Notes: a model not told the origin generated them from the letters alone. Shown: positions 34,736 to 44,718, counted from the stretch's first letter. The stretch: 64,000 bases of DNA from Bacillus sp. FJAT-49711 (GCF_018343715.1 NZ_JAGYPL010000006.1:1-64000); one strand, 5' to 3'. Translations and numbers: made by a program.

Positions 34736-36576
34736 GTAAAAATAATGAAAAAGGAACATCTTCTAGGGGACATGCTGGAGGCGGCCCTCCGCATATGATG
34801 CATGGAGAAAAGCCGAAGGAGTTCAAAAAAACGCTAAGACGCCTAGCGGGATATTTGAAGCCTCGTAAAAATCAATTAATATTTGTCTCAATCGCAGCTA
34901 TTTTTTCTACATTATTTAATGTCATTAGTCCAAAGTTACTTGGTGATGCAACGACATCTATTTTTGCAAGTATCACAAAAGGAACAGGAATTGATTTCAC
35001 GTTCTTAAGTCAGTTACTTTTAATATTAATAGGGTTATACGTTTTGTCTGCTCTTTTTGCTTATTTACAGCAATATATTATGGCAGGGGTCTCGCAAATG
35101 ACGACCGCGGAACTTCGACAAGCTGTGAACGAAAAATTAACGAAGCTTCCTTTACGCTATTACGATCAGCATCCACATGGCGATGTGCTAAGTCGTGTTA
35201 TTAATGATATCGATAATATCAATAACTCGATTCAACAAGCATTATCGCAATTGATTACATCTGCAATTGCCATCATTGGAACAATTATCATGATGCTAGT
35301 GATTAGTCCATTATTAACATTGGTGGCACTTATTACACTGCCATTAAGCGCCGTCGTCATTCGTTTTATCGCTTCATTTTCTCAAAAACATTTCGTGAAT
35401 CAACAAAAAGAGCTTGGTAATGTAAATGGTCATGTAGAGGAAATGTTCTCGGGCCATCAAGTTGTAAAAGCATTTGGTCAAGAAAAAACATCCATTGAAA
35501 AGTTCGATGAAATGAACGATAGACTTTATGAATCAGGATGGAAAGCTCAGTTCATTAGTGGTATTATGATGCCGCTCATGACGTTTGTCGGAAATATTGG
35601 ATATGTTTTTGTTAGTATTGCAGGTGGAATTCTTGTCCTAAACAGAACCATCTTCCTGGGGGATGTACAAGCATTTATTCAATATACACAGCAGTTGTCG
35701 CAACCTATGGCTCAAGCTGCCGGGATCGCAAATATGATTCAAACAGCGCTTGCATCAGCAGAAAGGATTTTCGCATTATTAGACGAAGAAGAGGAGAGGG
35801 TCGAAGAAAGATTGCCTGTTAACTTGGATTCGCTTGATGGAAGTATTTCATTTGAACATGTTCGATTTGGATATGATCCGGAAAAACCAGTCATTAAGGA
35901 TTTGTCATTAGAAGTAAAATCTGGTCAAACGATCGCAATAGTTGGTCCGACTGGAGCTGGGAAAACAACCATTATAAATTTATTAATGAAGTTTTACGAG
36001 GTTAATAAAGGTAAGATTACGATCGACAAAATTAGTCTGCATGAATTATCAAGAGAACAGGTTAGGTCGATGTTTGCGATGGTTCTCCAAGATACATGGC
36101 TTTTCAATGGATCGATTCGTGACAATATTGCTTACGGACGGAGTGGCGCAACGGAAAAAGAGATTATTCGTGCAGCGGAAAGTGCATATGCTGACGATTT
36201 TATACGAACATTACCAGAGGGGTATGATACCATTTTAACGGAGGATGCCTCCAACATATCGCAAGGACAGCGTCAATTAATTACGATAGCTAGAGCTATA
36301 CTAGCTAATCCAAAAATTCTTATTTTAGATGAAGCAACAAGTAGTGTAGATACGAGAACTGAAATGAATATTCAATTGGCTATGAATAAACTTATGGCAG
36401 GACGTACGAGTTTTGTAATTGCTCATAGACTTTCAACGATTCGGGATGCGGATATTATTTTAGTAATGAATGAAGGAGATATCATTGAAAAAGGCTCACA
36501 TGATGAATTGATGAATCAAAATGGATTTTATGCTGATTTATATAGAAGCCAGTTTTCTGAAAAAAGTGCTGGTTAA
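34732..36576 (+). CDS. yfiC: ABC exporter half-transporter (YfiC-like)
   Basis: A 614-residue partner of the preceding gene with a longer hydrophilic N-terminus (about 1-40, rich in Gly, His and Lys), six membrane helices and a C-terminal ATPase. Walker A is GPTGAGKTT from residue 405; the signature is ISQGQRQ rather than LSGGQ, and Walker B LILDEATSSVD keeps the catalytic Glu. Together the pair forms one regular and one asymmetric ATP site. Translation is coupled by the ATGA overlap. The transcript ends at 36589-36626. Confidence 0.85.
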   Translation: MSKNNEKGTSSRGHAGGGPPHMMHGEKPKEFKKTLRRLAGYLKPRKNQLIFVSIAAIFSTLFNVISPKLLGDATTSIFASITKGTGIDFTFLSQLLLILIGLYVLSALFAYLQQYIMAGVSQMTTAELRQAVNEKLTKLPLRYYDQHPHGDVLSRVINDIDNINNSIQQALSQLITSAIAIIGTIIMMLVISPLLTLVALITLPLSAVVIRFIASFSQKHFVNQQKELGNVNGHVEEMFSGHQVVKAFGQEKTSIEKFDEMNDRLYESGWKAQFISGIMMPLMTFVGNIGYVFVSIAGGILVLNRTIFLGDVQAFIQYTQQLSQPMAQAAGIANMIQTALASAERIFALLDEEEERVEERLPVNLDSLDGSISFEHVRFGYDPEKPVIKDLSLEVKSGQTIAIVGPTGAGKTTIINLLMKFYEVNKGKITIDKISLHELSREQVRSMFAMVLQDTWLFNGSIRDNIAYGRSGATEKEIIRAAESAYADDFIRTLPEGYDTILTEDASNISQGQRQLITIARAILANPKILILDEATSSVDTRTEMNIQLAMNKLMAGRTSFVIAHRLSTIRDADIILVMNEGDIIEKGSHDELMNQNGFYADLYRSQFSEKSAG

Positions 36577-36588
36577 ACCGGCTTTCGT

Positions 36589-36626
36589 AAAAAACCATTG
36601 GGATTAATGTATTCCAATGGTTTTTT
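36589..36626 (+). terminator. Terminator of the exporter operon
   Basis: AAAAAACCATTGG pairs with CCAATGGTTTTTT across a 12-base loop. Confidence 0.9.
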
Positions 36627-36656
36627 ATAATAAATCTGCCATTCAATATTACACAC

Positions 36657-36689
36657 AAAAAAAGCCAGGAAAAAATTCCTGGCTTTTTA
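36657..36689 (-). terminator. Terminator of the app-type operon
   Basis: AAAAGCCAGGAA (36660-36671) pairs with TTCCTGGCTTTT (36676-36687). Read on the minus strand it is followed by a run of T, so it ends the oligopeptide permease transcript, which stops coding at 36729. Confidence 0.85.
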
Positions 36690-36728
36690 TCATATCTAGT
36701 TTTAGAGAAAGACGCTTTCGTCTTTCTA

Positions 36729-37628
36729 TCAATCTCCCTTTGGATCTAACGCATCACGCAATCCGTCACCAACGAAGTTAAAGCATAGGACGGTGATCAA
36801 GATGAGTAGTCCTGGGAATGTTGGGTACCAAGGAGCTCTTATTAACACAGTTATACTTTGTGCATCTTGAAGCATATTGCCCCAGCTTGGAGTAGGGGGT
36901 TGAATACCAAGTCCAAGATAACTTAGGGCGGCTTCGGAAAGAATAACTCCACCAACTAATAAAGTCGCTGCTACAATAATCGGTCCCATAGCATTCGGTA
37001 AGATATGGCTAAAGATAATTTTAGATGCTCTTGTACCTATTGTCCTAGAGGCGAGAACGAATTCCCGGGTTCTTAAAGATAAGAACTCACCACGTACTAA
37101 TCTTGCAGTACTTGTCCAAGATGTTAGGGCAAAGATGTAAATCAACTTATCCCAACCTGGTTGAAAAATCGTTACGATTGTAATAAGTAAAAATAAACTT
37201 GGAATGGAGATTACGATATCTACAAATCTCATAAGAATGGCATCCAATATCCCGCCATAGTAGCCGGCAAGTGCACCGATAGTTGTTCCAATAATGAGGG
37301 CACCCGCAACGGAACCAAAAGCTACCAATAAGGAGATTCGACCTCCGAAAAGGAGACGAGAGAAAATATCACGTCCAAAACGATCCGTTCCAAGCCAATA
37401 TTCTTTACCTGGCGGTTTTAGCTTATCTCCCATTTTAACTAATTCGTGATTATGGGGAGCGATTAAGGGAGCAAAAATTGCCATAAGAATAATAATGAGT
37501 AAAATAATCGCACCAATGACGGCTAATTTATTTTTAAAAAACTTACGGAAAAATATTCTTGTTAATGTGTCGGGCTTTTGTGGTTTGGGATTTAATTCGA
37601 GTTCGTCTATTGCAGAATTTGTTGACAT
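36729..37628 (-). CDS. appC: Oligopeptide ABC transporter permease (AppC-like)
   Basis: A 299-residue permease of the DppC/OppC family. A hydrophilic N-terminus of about 30 residues precedes the first helix, a family trait; the motif [17 protein letters not shown] near residue 80 and the EAA-type loop near 195 ([17 protein letters not shown]) are visible. I chose the ATG at 37628, preceded by GGGAGGG; a longer frame from 37673 overlaps the upstream gene without a site. Last gene of the operon appD-F-A-B-C. Confidence 0.9.
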   Translation of the reverse strand: MSTNSAIDELELNPKPQKPDTLTRIFFRKFFKNKLAVIGAIILLIIILMAIFAPLIAPHNHELVKMGDKLKPPGKEYWLGTDRFGRDIFSRLLFGGRISLLVAFGSVAGALIIGTTIGALAGYYGGILDAILMRFVDIVISIPSLFLLITIVTIFQPGWDKLIYIFALTSWTSTARLVRGEFLSLRTREFVLASRTIGTRASKIIFSHILPNAMGPIIVAATLLVGGVILSEAALSYLGLGIQPPTPSWGNMLQDAQSITVLIRAPWYPTFPGLLILITVLCFNFVGDGLRDALDPKGD

Positions 37629-37641
37629 GTTAAATCCCTCC

Positions 37642-38592
37642 CTAATACTCAATTCGCGGATCAAATATTGCATAAAGAATATCCGCTACTAAATTTCCGA
37701 TTACAACAAATACTGCTGAAATAACTGTAAGAGCCATAATGACTGGATAATCTCGGGTAAATGCCGATTCGATGAATAAACGACCAAGACCCGGCCAACT
37801 AAATACGTTTTCTGTAATAGCGGCTCCACTAATGAAAGACGGGATCATAAGACCAAAAATGGTGATGATAGGAATTAATCCATTTCGAAGCCCGTGTTTT
37901 AAAACAACCTTACCTTCTTTAAAACCTTTTGATTTTGCAGTTCGAATATAATCCTGTTGAAGGACATCAAGCATACTTGAACGTGTATAACGAGTTAAAG
38001 CAGCCATATCGGCAGCTGCTAATACAAATGCCGGCATGATTAAATGGTGAATTCTATCCCATATACTGAATGGAGCATTTAGAGTCGCAACTCCACCAGT
38101 TGGAAACCACTTAAGCTGAACTCCAAAAAAGAGAATCATCATTAAGCCGAGCCAAAAGTTTGGAGTAGCTACACCAAGAAACGAACCGACTGTCACTGTA
38201 TAATCCCGTATTGTATAGGGCCGCATCGAAGAAAATATGCCCAAAGGTACGGCTATGAGGATTGCAAGTATAGTGGAAACACCCATGAGTAATAAAGTAT
38301 TTGGTAAACGTGCCATAATCAACTCACTGACAGGAACGCCTCGTTCAATGATGGAAGTGCCAAAATCGCCTTGAACCATTTTACCAAGCCATACTACGTA
38401 TTGTTTAGGAACGGGATCGTCTAAGCCGTATTTTTCTCTAAACTTTGCTTGGTCTTGTGGTTTTAAACTTGGATCCATCATTAATGTTGTAGGGTCCCCT
38501 GGTGCTAATTGAATAATGGCAAATGATAAGATCGAGATCCCGAGCAATAACGGAATGGCCATCAGCGTTCGACGAATTATATAGGAAATCAT
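37642..38592 (-). CDS. appB: Oligopeptide ABC transporter permease (AppB-like)
   Basis: A 316-residue permease of the DppB/OppB family, starting [16 protein letters not shown] with the usual first helix at about 9-29 and the ATPase-docking loop around residue 210 ([17 protein letters not shown], then HGLRN). About six membrane helices. It is separated from the binding-protein gene by 139 bases containing a hairpin and precedes appC by 13 bases. The peptides it helps import feed nutrition and, in Bacillus, affect competence and sporulation signalling (family knowledge). Confidence 0.9.
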   Translation of the reverse strand: MISYIIRRTLMAIPLLLGISILSFAIIQLAPGDPTTLMMDPSLKPQDQAKFREKYGLDDPVPKQYVVWLGKMVQGDFGTSIIERGVPVSELIMARLPNTLLLMGVSTILAILIAVPLGIFSSMRPYTIRDYTVTVGSFLGVATPNFWLGLMMILFFGVQLKWFPTGGVATLNAPFSIWDRIHHLIMPAFVLAAADMAALTRYTRSSMLDVLQQDYIRTAKSKGFKEGKVVLKHGLRNGLIPIITIFGLMIPSFISGAAITENVFSWPGLGRLFIESAFTRDYPVIMALTVISAVFVVIGNLVADILYAIFDPRIEY

Positions 38593-38681
38593 TGCCTATT
38601 CTCCTTCCAATTGAATCATCTATCTTAAATATACTGCATAGATGCAGGACATTAGTTTTCAAGTTAATATTATAACACAGG

Positions 38682-38717
38682 AAAAAGGGGAAGCGGACAA
38701 TCCATTTCCCCCTTTTT
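38682..38717 (-). other. Hairpin between binding-protein and permease genes
   Basis: AAAAAGGGG (38682-38690) pairs with CCCCCTTTTT (38708-38717) with extra pairs inside. On the minus strand it follows the binding-protein gene by about 15 bases and ends in a T run, so it can act as a partial terminator or message-protecting structure. Confidence 0.65.
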
Positions 38718-38731
38718 AAAAAAAGCAATTC

Positions 38732-40414
38732 TTATTTAGCTGGTTTCAACCACCATTTGTGTGGGTGATAGATATAGTTTTTAGCATGGAACTCATAACC
38801 TTGAAGCTCAGCTGGCATTGCACGATATTCTTCTGGATAGTAAAGGAAGCTATATGGTTGGTCCTCTGCAATTCCTGCTTGGACTTGTCCAATTTGTTCT
38901 TTACGCTTATCTTTATCTCTTTGTTGTAGTTGCTCATCCATTAATTTATCTAATTCTGGGTTAGAGTAACCAGCAAAGTTTAATCCTTCAGCAATTTCTT
39001 TCGTATGGAAAATACCACTTGGGTCTGGATCTGTTGCAAGGCTCCAACCTAGAACGATTGCATCAAAGTTCCATACACCTGGATCGATATCAGCAATTAG
39101 AGAGCTGAATTCAACGATCATTGGTTTAACTTCAATCCCAACTTCTTTCAATTGTGCTTGAAGAAGAACTGTAATATCTTCACGTACTTTGTTACCTTGG
39201 TTTGTTTTTAATTCAAATGAGAAACGTTTTCCATCTTTTTCAAGAATGCCATCAGAGCCTGGTGTCCAACCTGCATCAGCAAGCATTTGCTTCGCTTTTT
39301 CAGGATCAAAATCGAATTTAGGAACATCAGGATTGTAAGCCCAGCTTAATGGACTTTCAGGAACGTCGGCAACTTCACCTTTTCCGTCCATGATTTCATC
39401 AACAATTTGTTGACGATCAATTGCATGTGTAATAGCTTGACGAACTTCTTTGTCTTTAAATAGGTCATTACGTAGGTTATAACCTAAGAAACTGTATGAT
39501 AGAGCAAGACCATGTTCAAGTTTAACTCCAATGGAATCAGCGAAACTTTCAACTGTTTCTACATCAGATTGTGGTACTCCAGCCCAGAAATCAATGTCTC
39601 TGTTTTGAAGTTGAGTTAACATAGCGTTCGCATCAGGAACAATCTTCATTGTAATAGAATCTAAATGTGGACGACCTTGATAATAGTCATCAAATGCTTC
39701 TACTTTTACGTATTCACCTGGTTTGTTTTCAACGAATTTAAATGGACCAGATCCAATAGGAGTTTTTGTATTAAATTCATTTTCACCAAGTTCAGTAATT
39801 GGAACATCTTTAAGAATATGCTCAGGAAGAATTCCGAAGCTTAATCCAACAGATGGGAACTGTACATCCACTTGTTTTAAAGTGAATTTAACAGTTAAAT
39901 CATCCACTTTTTCAACTTTTTCTAATGCTTCAAAATATGATTTACGAGGACCGTCATAGTCTTTACTTAATGGGATATTGTAAGTGAAAACTACGTCGTC
40001 AGCAGTTAAAGGCTCACCGTCATGGAATTTAATTCCGTCACGAAGTTTAACTGTATAAGTAAGACCATCTTCAGATTCATCTACTTTTTCTGCCATTGCA
40101 TCATCTGTAGTAGGATTGAATTCTAAGTCAGAGCCGATTAAGCTGTCATAAATAAGACCTTCAACGTCAGAACTTACGCTGTCGTTTGAATATAATGGGT
40201 TAAATAAAGTAGGTTTACCACTTGACCCGATAATTAAATCTCCGCCATCAACTGGCTCATCACTTTCTGCTGGTTCTTCAGTTTTTTCACCAGAATTACC
40301 ACTGTCGTTGCCCTTGTTATTGTCTTTTGGAGCAGCGTCATTGCCGCCACAAGCAGCCAAGAACATGGAAAGTACAAGCATCATGCTTATTAAAAGCCAT
40401 GCAGGTTTCTTCAT
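38732..40414 (-). CDS. appA: Oligopeptide-binding lipoprotein (AppA-like)
   Basis: A 560-residue family 5 solute-binding protein. Signal peptide with lipobox LAAC (Cys22), then an Asn/Asp/Glu/Lys-rich linker to about residue 60. Phrases recalling AppA of Bacillus subtilis are GGDLIIGSSGKPTLFNPLYS, KFHDGEPLTADDVVFTYN and ESPLSWAYNPDVPKF. It captures peptides at the cell surface. The ATG at 40414 follows a GGGGGGAAAA site; an upstream in-frame start at 40453 would spoil the signal peptide. The third gene in the order D-F-A-B-C matches the app operon, which supports the symbol. Confidence 0.9.
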   Translation of the reverse strand: MKKPAWLLISMMLVLSMFLAACGGNDAAPKDNNKGNDSGNSGEKTEEPAESDEPVDGGDLIIGSSGKPTLFNPLYSNDSVSSDVEGLIYDSLIGSDLEFNPTTDDAMAEKVDESEDGLTYTVKLRDGIKFHDGEPLTADDVVFTYNIPLSKDYDGPRKSYFEALEKVEKVDDLTVKFTLKQVDVQFPSVGLSFGILPEHILKDVPITELGENEFNTKTPIGSGPFKFVENKPGEYVKVEAFDDYYQGRPHLDSITMKIVPDANAMLTQLQNRDIDFWAGVPQSDVETVESFADSIGVKLEHGLALSYSFLGYNLRNDLFKDKEVRQAITHAIDRQQIVDEIMDGKGEVADVPESPLSWAYNPDVPKFDFDPEKAKQMLADAGWTPGSDGILEKDGKRFSFELKTNQGNKVREDITVLLQAQLKEVGIEVKPMIVEFSSLIADIDPGVWNFDAIVLGWSLATDPDPSGIFHTKEIAEGLNFAGYSNPELDKLMDEQLQQRDKDKRKEQIGQVQAGIAEDQPYSFLYYPEEYRAMPAELQGYEFHAKNYIYHPHKWWLKPAK

Positions 40415-40504
40415 TGTTTTCCCCCCATAAAATAGTATTCCATAATTAATCACTACTACTTAGATTGATTAGATGCATCTCCCCCTTTCAAGTGTCCCAT
40501 TTTG

Positions 40505-41533
40505 TTACTTATCTTGATATAAATGACAAGCAACAAAATGTTCAGGCTTTACTTCTTGAAATTGTGGGACTACTTTTCGACAAATATCCATAGCCATAGG
40601 GCAGCGTGTATGGAATACACACCCTGTAGGTGGATTTGCCGGACTTGGTAGCTCTCCCTTTAATACAATTCTTTCTCGTGGCTGAGCACCTTTTTTTCTA
40701 GGGACAGGCACTGCTGAAAGAAGTGCTTGCGTATAAGGATGCAGTGGTTCTCCATATAAATCAGCTTTAGGAGCCATTTCCATCATTTTACCAAGATACA
40801 TAACACCGACGCGATCACTAATATGACGGACGACACTTAAATCATGGGAAATAAATATATAAGTAAGACCAAAATCGTCTTGTAAATCTTTCATTAAGTT
40901 GATAATTTGAGCTTGGATAGATACGTCCAAGGCAGATACTGCTTCATCAGCGATAATTAAATCAGGATTTAAAGTCAATGCACGAGCGATTCCGATTCTT
41001 TGGCGTTGACCACCTGAGAATTCATGCGGATACCGGTTGATAAAGGATGGATTGAAACCAACTCGATCAAGTAATTCAGCTATTTTTTCGTCACGCTCTT
41101 TACGATTGTACAATTTATGAGTAATCATTGGTTCGGTCAAAATTGATTTCAATGTTTTCCTAGGATTCATTGAAGCGTAAGGATCCTGGAAAATCATTTG
41201 AATATTTTTACGGACGGAGCGCCTTAATTCTTTTTCAGACATTTTGGAAATATCTTGGTTGTTAAAAATAATATTCCCTTCTGTAGGATCGTATAGCCTG
41301 ATAAGGGTTCTACCAGCAGTCGATTTTCCACAGCCCGACTCACCCACAATACCGAGAGTTTCTCCTTTTTTTACATGAAGATTTATTCCATCTACTGCTT
41401 TCACATGTCCAACCGTTCTTTGGAGAATACCAGCTTTAATAGGAAAGTGTTTTTTTAAATTATTTACCTCTAATAAATATTCTGACTTTTTGTCATTCGA
41501 GAGGCTTTGTTTGTCTTTAACATGAGTTGTCAT
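40505..41533 (-). CDS. appF: Oligopeptide ABC transporter ATPase (AppF-like)
   Basis: A 342-residue ATPase. Walker A GESGCGKST near residue 63, signature FSGGQRQR near 170, Walker B LIIADEAVSALD near 190, and the C-terminal oligopeptide-transporter extension with a cysteine-rich metal/cluster motif (CVFHTRCPMAMDICRK) that ends the protein. It overlaps appD by four bases (ATGA) and powers the permease together with it from the cytoplasm. Confidence 0.92.
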   Translation of the reverse strand: MTTHVKDKQSLSNDKKSEYLLEVNNLKKHFPIKAGILQRTVGHVKAVDGINLHVKKGETLGIVGESGCGKSTAGRTLIRLYDPTEGNIIFNNQDISKMSEKELRRSVRKNIQMIFQDPYASMNPRKTLKSILTEPMITHKLYNRKERDEKIAELLDRVGFNPSFINRYPHEFSGGQRQRIGIARALTLNPDLIIADEAVSALDVSIQAQIINLMKDLQDDFGLTYIFISHDLSVVRHISDRVGVMYLGKMMEMAPKADLYGEPLHPYTQALLSAVPVPRKKGAQPRERIVLKGELPSPANPPTGCVFHTRCPMAMDICRKVVPQFQEVKPEHFVACHLYQDK

Positions 41534-42513
41534 ACTGTAGCCTCCTCCTTGTCGTATAAAAAGCAGCGTACTGAACGTTTTCCATCAATCGTCATCAAGC
41601 TCGGCACTTCTTGGAGGCAACGATCAAAAGCATGAGGACAACGTGGTGCAAAACGGCAGCCTTTCGGGAAGTTTTCCGGTGAAGGTACATTACCTTGGAT
41701 AGGGACTAGTCGATCCGTATCCATTTCAAGAGAAGGAATGGATTCCATCAATCCTACAGTATATGGGTGAAGCGGCTCGCCAAAAAGATCATCTACATCG
41801 GCTTCTTCTACTACTTGGCCACAATACATAACGAGTACTTTATCGGCGATATCAGAAACTACGCCTAAATCATGTGTGATAATTAAGATAGAAGTATTTG
41901 TTTTATCACTTAACTCTTTCATTAAGTCTAAAATTTGTGCTTGAATCGTTACGTCAAGGGCAGTAGTAGGCTCGTCTGCAATTAGCAGCTTCGGATCGCA
42001 GCTCATCGCAATTGCGATCATGACCCTTTGTCTCATTCCGCCAGATAAACGATGTGGATAATCGTGAATGATTTCTTCAGCACGAGAAAATCCTACCATT
42101 TTTAATAAATCAATCGCTTTTCTTGTAGCTTCTTTTTTTGACATTTTCTTATGATATATAAGAACTTCAGTAATTTGTTCGCCAATCGTCAATACAGGAT
42201 TTAATGATGTCATTGGCTCTTGGAAAATCATAGAGATATCGTTGCCACGAACTCGGCACATTTCATTCTCTGATAGTTTTGCTAAATCAGTTCCATTAAA
42301 TAAAATTTCTCCATCAACAATCTTTCCGGGAGGGCTAGGGATTAATCTCATAATAGAGAGAGAGGTAATACTTTTCCCTGATCCAGACTCACCAACAAGC
42401 GCAACTGTTTCACCTTTATTAATTTTTATATCTACGCCATCAACAGCGGGGATAACCTTTTTTCTATTGAAAAAATGTGTCTTTAAATTCTTGACTTCTA
42501 GTAAAGTAGTCAA
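41530..42513 (-). CDS. appD: Oligopeptide ABC transporter ATPase (AppD-like)
   Basis: A 327-residue ATPase, first gene of the operon. Walker A GESGSGKSI near residue 40, signature LSGGMRQR near 155, Walker B LLIADEPTTALD near 175, C-terminal CRFAPRCPHAFDRC motif. The start is a TTG at 42513, nine bases after AAGGAAGGTG, and no better ATG lies nearby. A SigA-like promoter is found at 42571-42599. Confidence 0.92.
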   Translation of the reverse strand: MTTLLEVKNLKTHFFNRKKVIPAVDGVDIKINKGETVALVGESGSGKSITSLSIMRLIPSPPGKIVDGEILFNGTDLAKLSENEMCRVRGNDISMIFQEPMTSLNPVLTIGEQITEVLIYHKKMSKKEATRKAIDLLKMVGFSRAEEIIHDYPHRLSGGMRQRVMIAIAMSCDPKLLIADEPTTALDVTIQAQILDLMKELSDKTNTSILIITHDLGVVSDIADKVLVMYCGQVVEEADVDDLFGEPLHPYTVGLMESIPSLEMDTDRLVPIQGNVPSPENFPKGCRFAPRCPHAFDRCLQEVPSLMTIDGKRSVRCFLYDKEEATV

Positions 42514-42570
42514 TTAAAAGTCACCTTCCTTGTTCTAAGACTATTTAACTATAAAACACGATATTAATAG

Positions 42571-42599
42571 ATTGTATAATATATATATAAATTGCTCAA
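42571..42599 (-). promoter_or_regulatory. Promoter of the app-type operon
   Basis: On the minus strand TTGAGC (42599-42594), a 17-base AT-rich spacer and TACAAT (42576-42571). A cre-like TGAAAACGATTATT lies just upstream (42603-42616). The remainder of the gap up to 42935 is very AT-rich without any gene I can support. Confidence 0.55.
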
Positions 42600-42935
42600 T
42601 AAAATAATCGTTTTCACCATAAAAAACTATTATTCCAATATATTAAAGTTTTCAGTAAAATCTTATGGCTCATATGTATATTATTACAGATTAATTACGA
42701 ATACAATAACTTTTTGAAAATTAATATAGCATTAAGTTTGGTCATTTATTATTTTTTTATAAAACAATCATACATAATAGCTTATTTTTTTGAATTCGTA
42801 TGTTTTATTTATCCCCTGTAGTTAACGTATTATACTAAAATAAAATAGCGATTAATAATTATTTTTTAAGAGAATAATATAATAAATTAAAAAATGTATG
42901 TATTTACATATTTATGCAATTAATCCACAAATTAT

Positions 42936-42966
42936 AAAAGCCGTTCCTAAAAGAAGGAACGGCTTC
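42936..42966 (-). terminator. Terminator of the small DUF5670 gene
   Basis: AAGCCGTTCCT and AGGAACGGCTT pair around a short loop; on the minus strand it is followed by TTTATAATTT, two bases after the stop codon. Confidence 0.8.
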
Positions 42967-42967
42967 G

Positions 42968-43114
42968 TTATCTAGTCTTTTTGCCAGTAATGAGATTGAA
43001 AATGAAAAGGACGAGAGCAGCTATTAGCAAAATGTGGATGAGCGCGCCGCCAATTTTTGCTATAAATCCAAGTAACCATAGTACGATTAATATTCCAATA
43101 ATGGTCCAAAGCAT
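42968..43114 (-). CDS. Small membrane protein, lmo0937/DUF5670 family
   Basis: A 48-residue hydrophobic protein starting MLWTIIGILIVLWLLGF, with two membrane segments (about 2-20 and 24-42) around a short IAKIGGALIH turn, and a basic tail GKKTR. The pattern matches the tiny lmo0937-type family common in Firmicutes. The ATG follows AAAGGA by nine bases and the stop is followed by a terminator, so it is a complete single-gene unit. Function unknown; some relatives are under general-stress control, which the sequence here does not show. Confidence 0.8.
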   Translation of the reverse strand: MLWTIIGILIVLWLLGFIAKIGGALIHILLIAALVLFIFNLITGKKTR

Positions 43115-43281
43115 AGATCAAAATCCTTTCGCTAGCTAATTTTTGATGCTTATTATTAAAGTACCCTATGTATACATTTTTAAAACTTCCTTGTCCGTGG
43201 AATAATCAGGACATTCGATATGGGAGGAAATGTTGAATAAAAACATTTTATCGTAAGAGAATATAGTTGGAGGTGAAAAAC

Positions 43282-43881
43282 ATGCAATTGGCATCGCATG
43301 AGCTTCATGATCTAAGTGAACTTATTGCAAGTTGTTTTAATACTGTAACTTGCATGGGGATGTTTATTAACCAAGCTCAGGATCCTGAATTAAAATCATT
43401 GCTTCAAAGACATTATCCAAAGCATATTGAAGATTACAATTTAAAAGTGGAATTTGTTCAAAGTTCTTCAATACCAGATATTTCAAAATTTCAACCAGAC
43501 GTATTATCGCCAAAGTTAAATAATTACACACAGCCACCAGTAAACTTAACTCAAGCAGCTGCTCCACGAACAAATGCACAAACTCACAATGATCGAGAAA
43601 TTGCCACAGCATATTTACTTAATCAAAAAGCTGCCGCAAAAAACTATGCCGCTTCCGTTCTAGAGTGTGCTAATCCTACATTAAGAACATTTTTAGAAAA
43701 TGCATTTCTCAATAGCAGCCGCCATAGCTACGAGATTTGGGAATATATGATGCAAAAGGGGTACTATCCGCTTACACCAGCTACAGGAGAAGCAATCCAA
43801 ACAATTGGAAGCTTGTATCAGCCTGTACAGCAATTTCCATATATGGGTGATTCGACGACTATGCAGCAGCATTTACAGTAA
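43282..43881 (+). CDS. CotF-like spore coat protein
   Basis: A 199-residue protein with coat F domains of ferritin-like helical type (phrases HELHDLSELIASCF near the N-terminus and EIATAYLLNQKAAAKNYAASVLECANP near residue 115). The ATG at 43282 is preceded by TTGGAGGTG; an in-frame TTG at 43267 lies before the site. CotF/YhcQ-type proteins are made in the forespore or mother cell and found in the spore. Two shorter members are at 49705 and 50495. Confidence 0.85.
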   Translation: MQLASHELHDLSELIASCFNTVTCMGMFINQAQDPELKSLLQRHYPKHIEDYNLKVEFVQSSSIPDISKFQPDVLSPKLNNYTQPPVNLTQAAAPRTNAQTHNDREIATAYLLNQKAAAKNYAASVLECANPTLRTFLENAFLNSSRHSYEIWEYMMQKGYYPLTPATGEAIQTIGSLYQPVQQFPYMGDSTTMQQHLQ

Positions 43882-43893
43882 GGAATTATTAAA

Positions 43894-43934
43894 AAAAGCC
43901 AAGTATCTTCTATTTGAAGATACTTGGCTTTTGA
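43894..43934 (+). terminator. Terminator of the coat protein gene
   Basis: AAAAGCCAAGTATCTTC (43894-43910) pairs perfectly with GAAGATACTTGGCTTTT (43916-43932). Confidence 0.9.
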
Positions 43935-43939
43935 ATTGG

Positions 43940-44140
43940 AAATTGTGATGTTGAAATAAGTTCGAAATTGCGATTGGAAATACTAAAAAGTCGTGATTTC
44001 AAGCTTTAATCGCATATGATTCGGACTCATAAACTGAAAGGTCACGATTAAGTTCGAAATTCTTTCTAATTTGGACTGTAAAATTAAAAAGTCCCGACTT
44101 TAATCCGAACCAGCGCTCGATTCGAACTGAAAAAAATAAG
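43940..44140. repeat. Degenerate tandem repeat with ~51-bp period
   Basis: Copies of GATTGG/GATTCGGACT/AATTTGGACT/GATTCGAACTG start near 43972, 44018, 44068 and 44119 and are followed by AAAAAGTCGTGATT-, AAGGTCACGATT- or AAAAAGTCCCGACTTTAAT-like stretches. The last two spacings are 50 and 51. The sequence is unlike the other arrays in the window. No coding signal; it fills the gap between the coat gene and the thioredoxin gene. Confidence 0.6.
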
Positions 44141-44152
44141 GATTTAAGTGCT

Positions 44153-44470
44153 TTATTTTATACTTTCAAGAAATTCGTTTACTTGTTCCGGTGATTTTGC
44201 ATTTGCACTGTGTAAATGGGCTGTTTTTTCACCATTTTGGAAACGGAGCAAGCTAGGAATACCCATGACCGCATTTTTTTCAGCGATTTCAGGAAATTTA
44301 TCACGGTCTATCTCATACCAACTGTACTGGCTATTTGCCTTCACAATATCGTCGATGAACATATCCATGCGTTTACAATCTGGGCACCAATCAGCTTCAA
44401 ATTTCACGATAACGGGGCTGCTGCCTGAAATAATTTCTTCAAATTGTTCTTTAGTTTTAATTTCTTCCAT
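44153..44470 (-). CDS. Thioredoxin-family protein
   Basis: A 105-residue single-domain thioredoxin-like protein. The redox site is W-C-P-D-C (Cys29, Cys32), and the cis-proline motif GIPSLLRF lies near residue 72. No signal peptide, so cytoplasmic. The ATG at 44470 follows AAGGAGGTGG. The Pro-Asp centre differs from the Gly-Pro of housekeeping thioredoxin; similar small proteins are common in Bacillus with undefined partners. Confidence 0.88.
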   Translation of the reverse strand: MEEIKTKEQFEEIISGSSPVIVKFEADWCPDCKRMDMFIDDIVKANSQYSWYEIDRDKFPEIAEKNAVMGIPSLLRFQNGEKTAHLHSANAKSPEQVNEFLESIK

Positions 44471-44718
44471 ATATACCACCTCCTTATTGATATCTTATAA
44501 GCTTAGACTAAGCAATTCAATTTTCAAGCATTCCATCAATATTGTGAAAACCACAAATTCCTACTTTTTATATTTAACTTCATTCAGTATAATGATAAGA
44601 TGACCAAAGATGATTTTTGCTGAATTATAAAGTTGATATCTGCTTCAATCATCATAGTGTTGGAATTACCAACAAAAAGAAAACTATAAAAGCCTATTAA
44701 TATAGAGGAGACGAAGTG

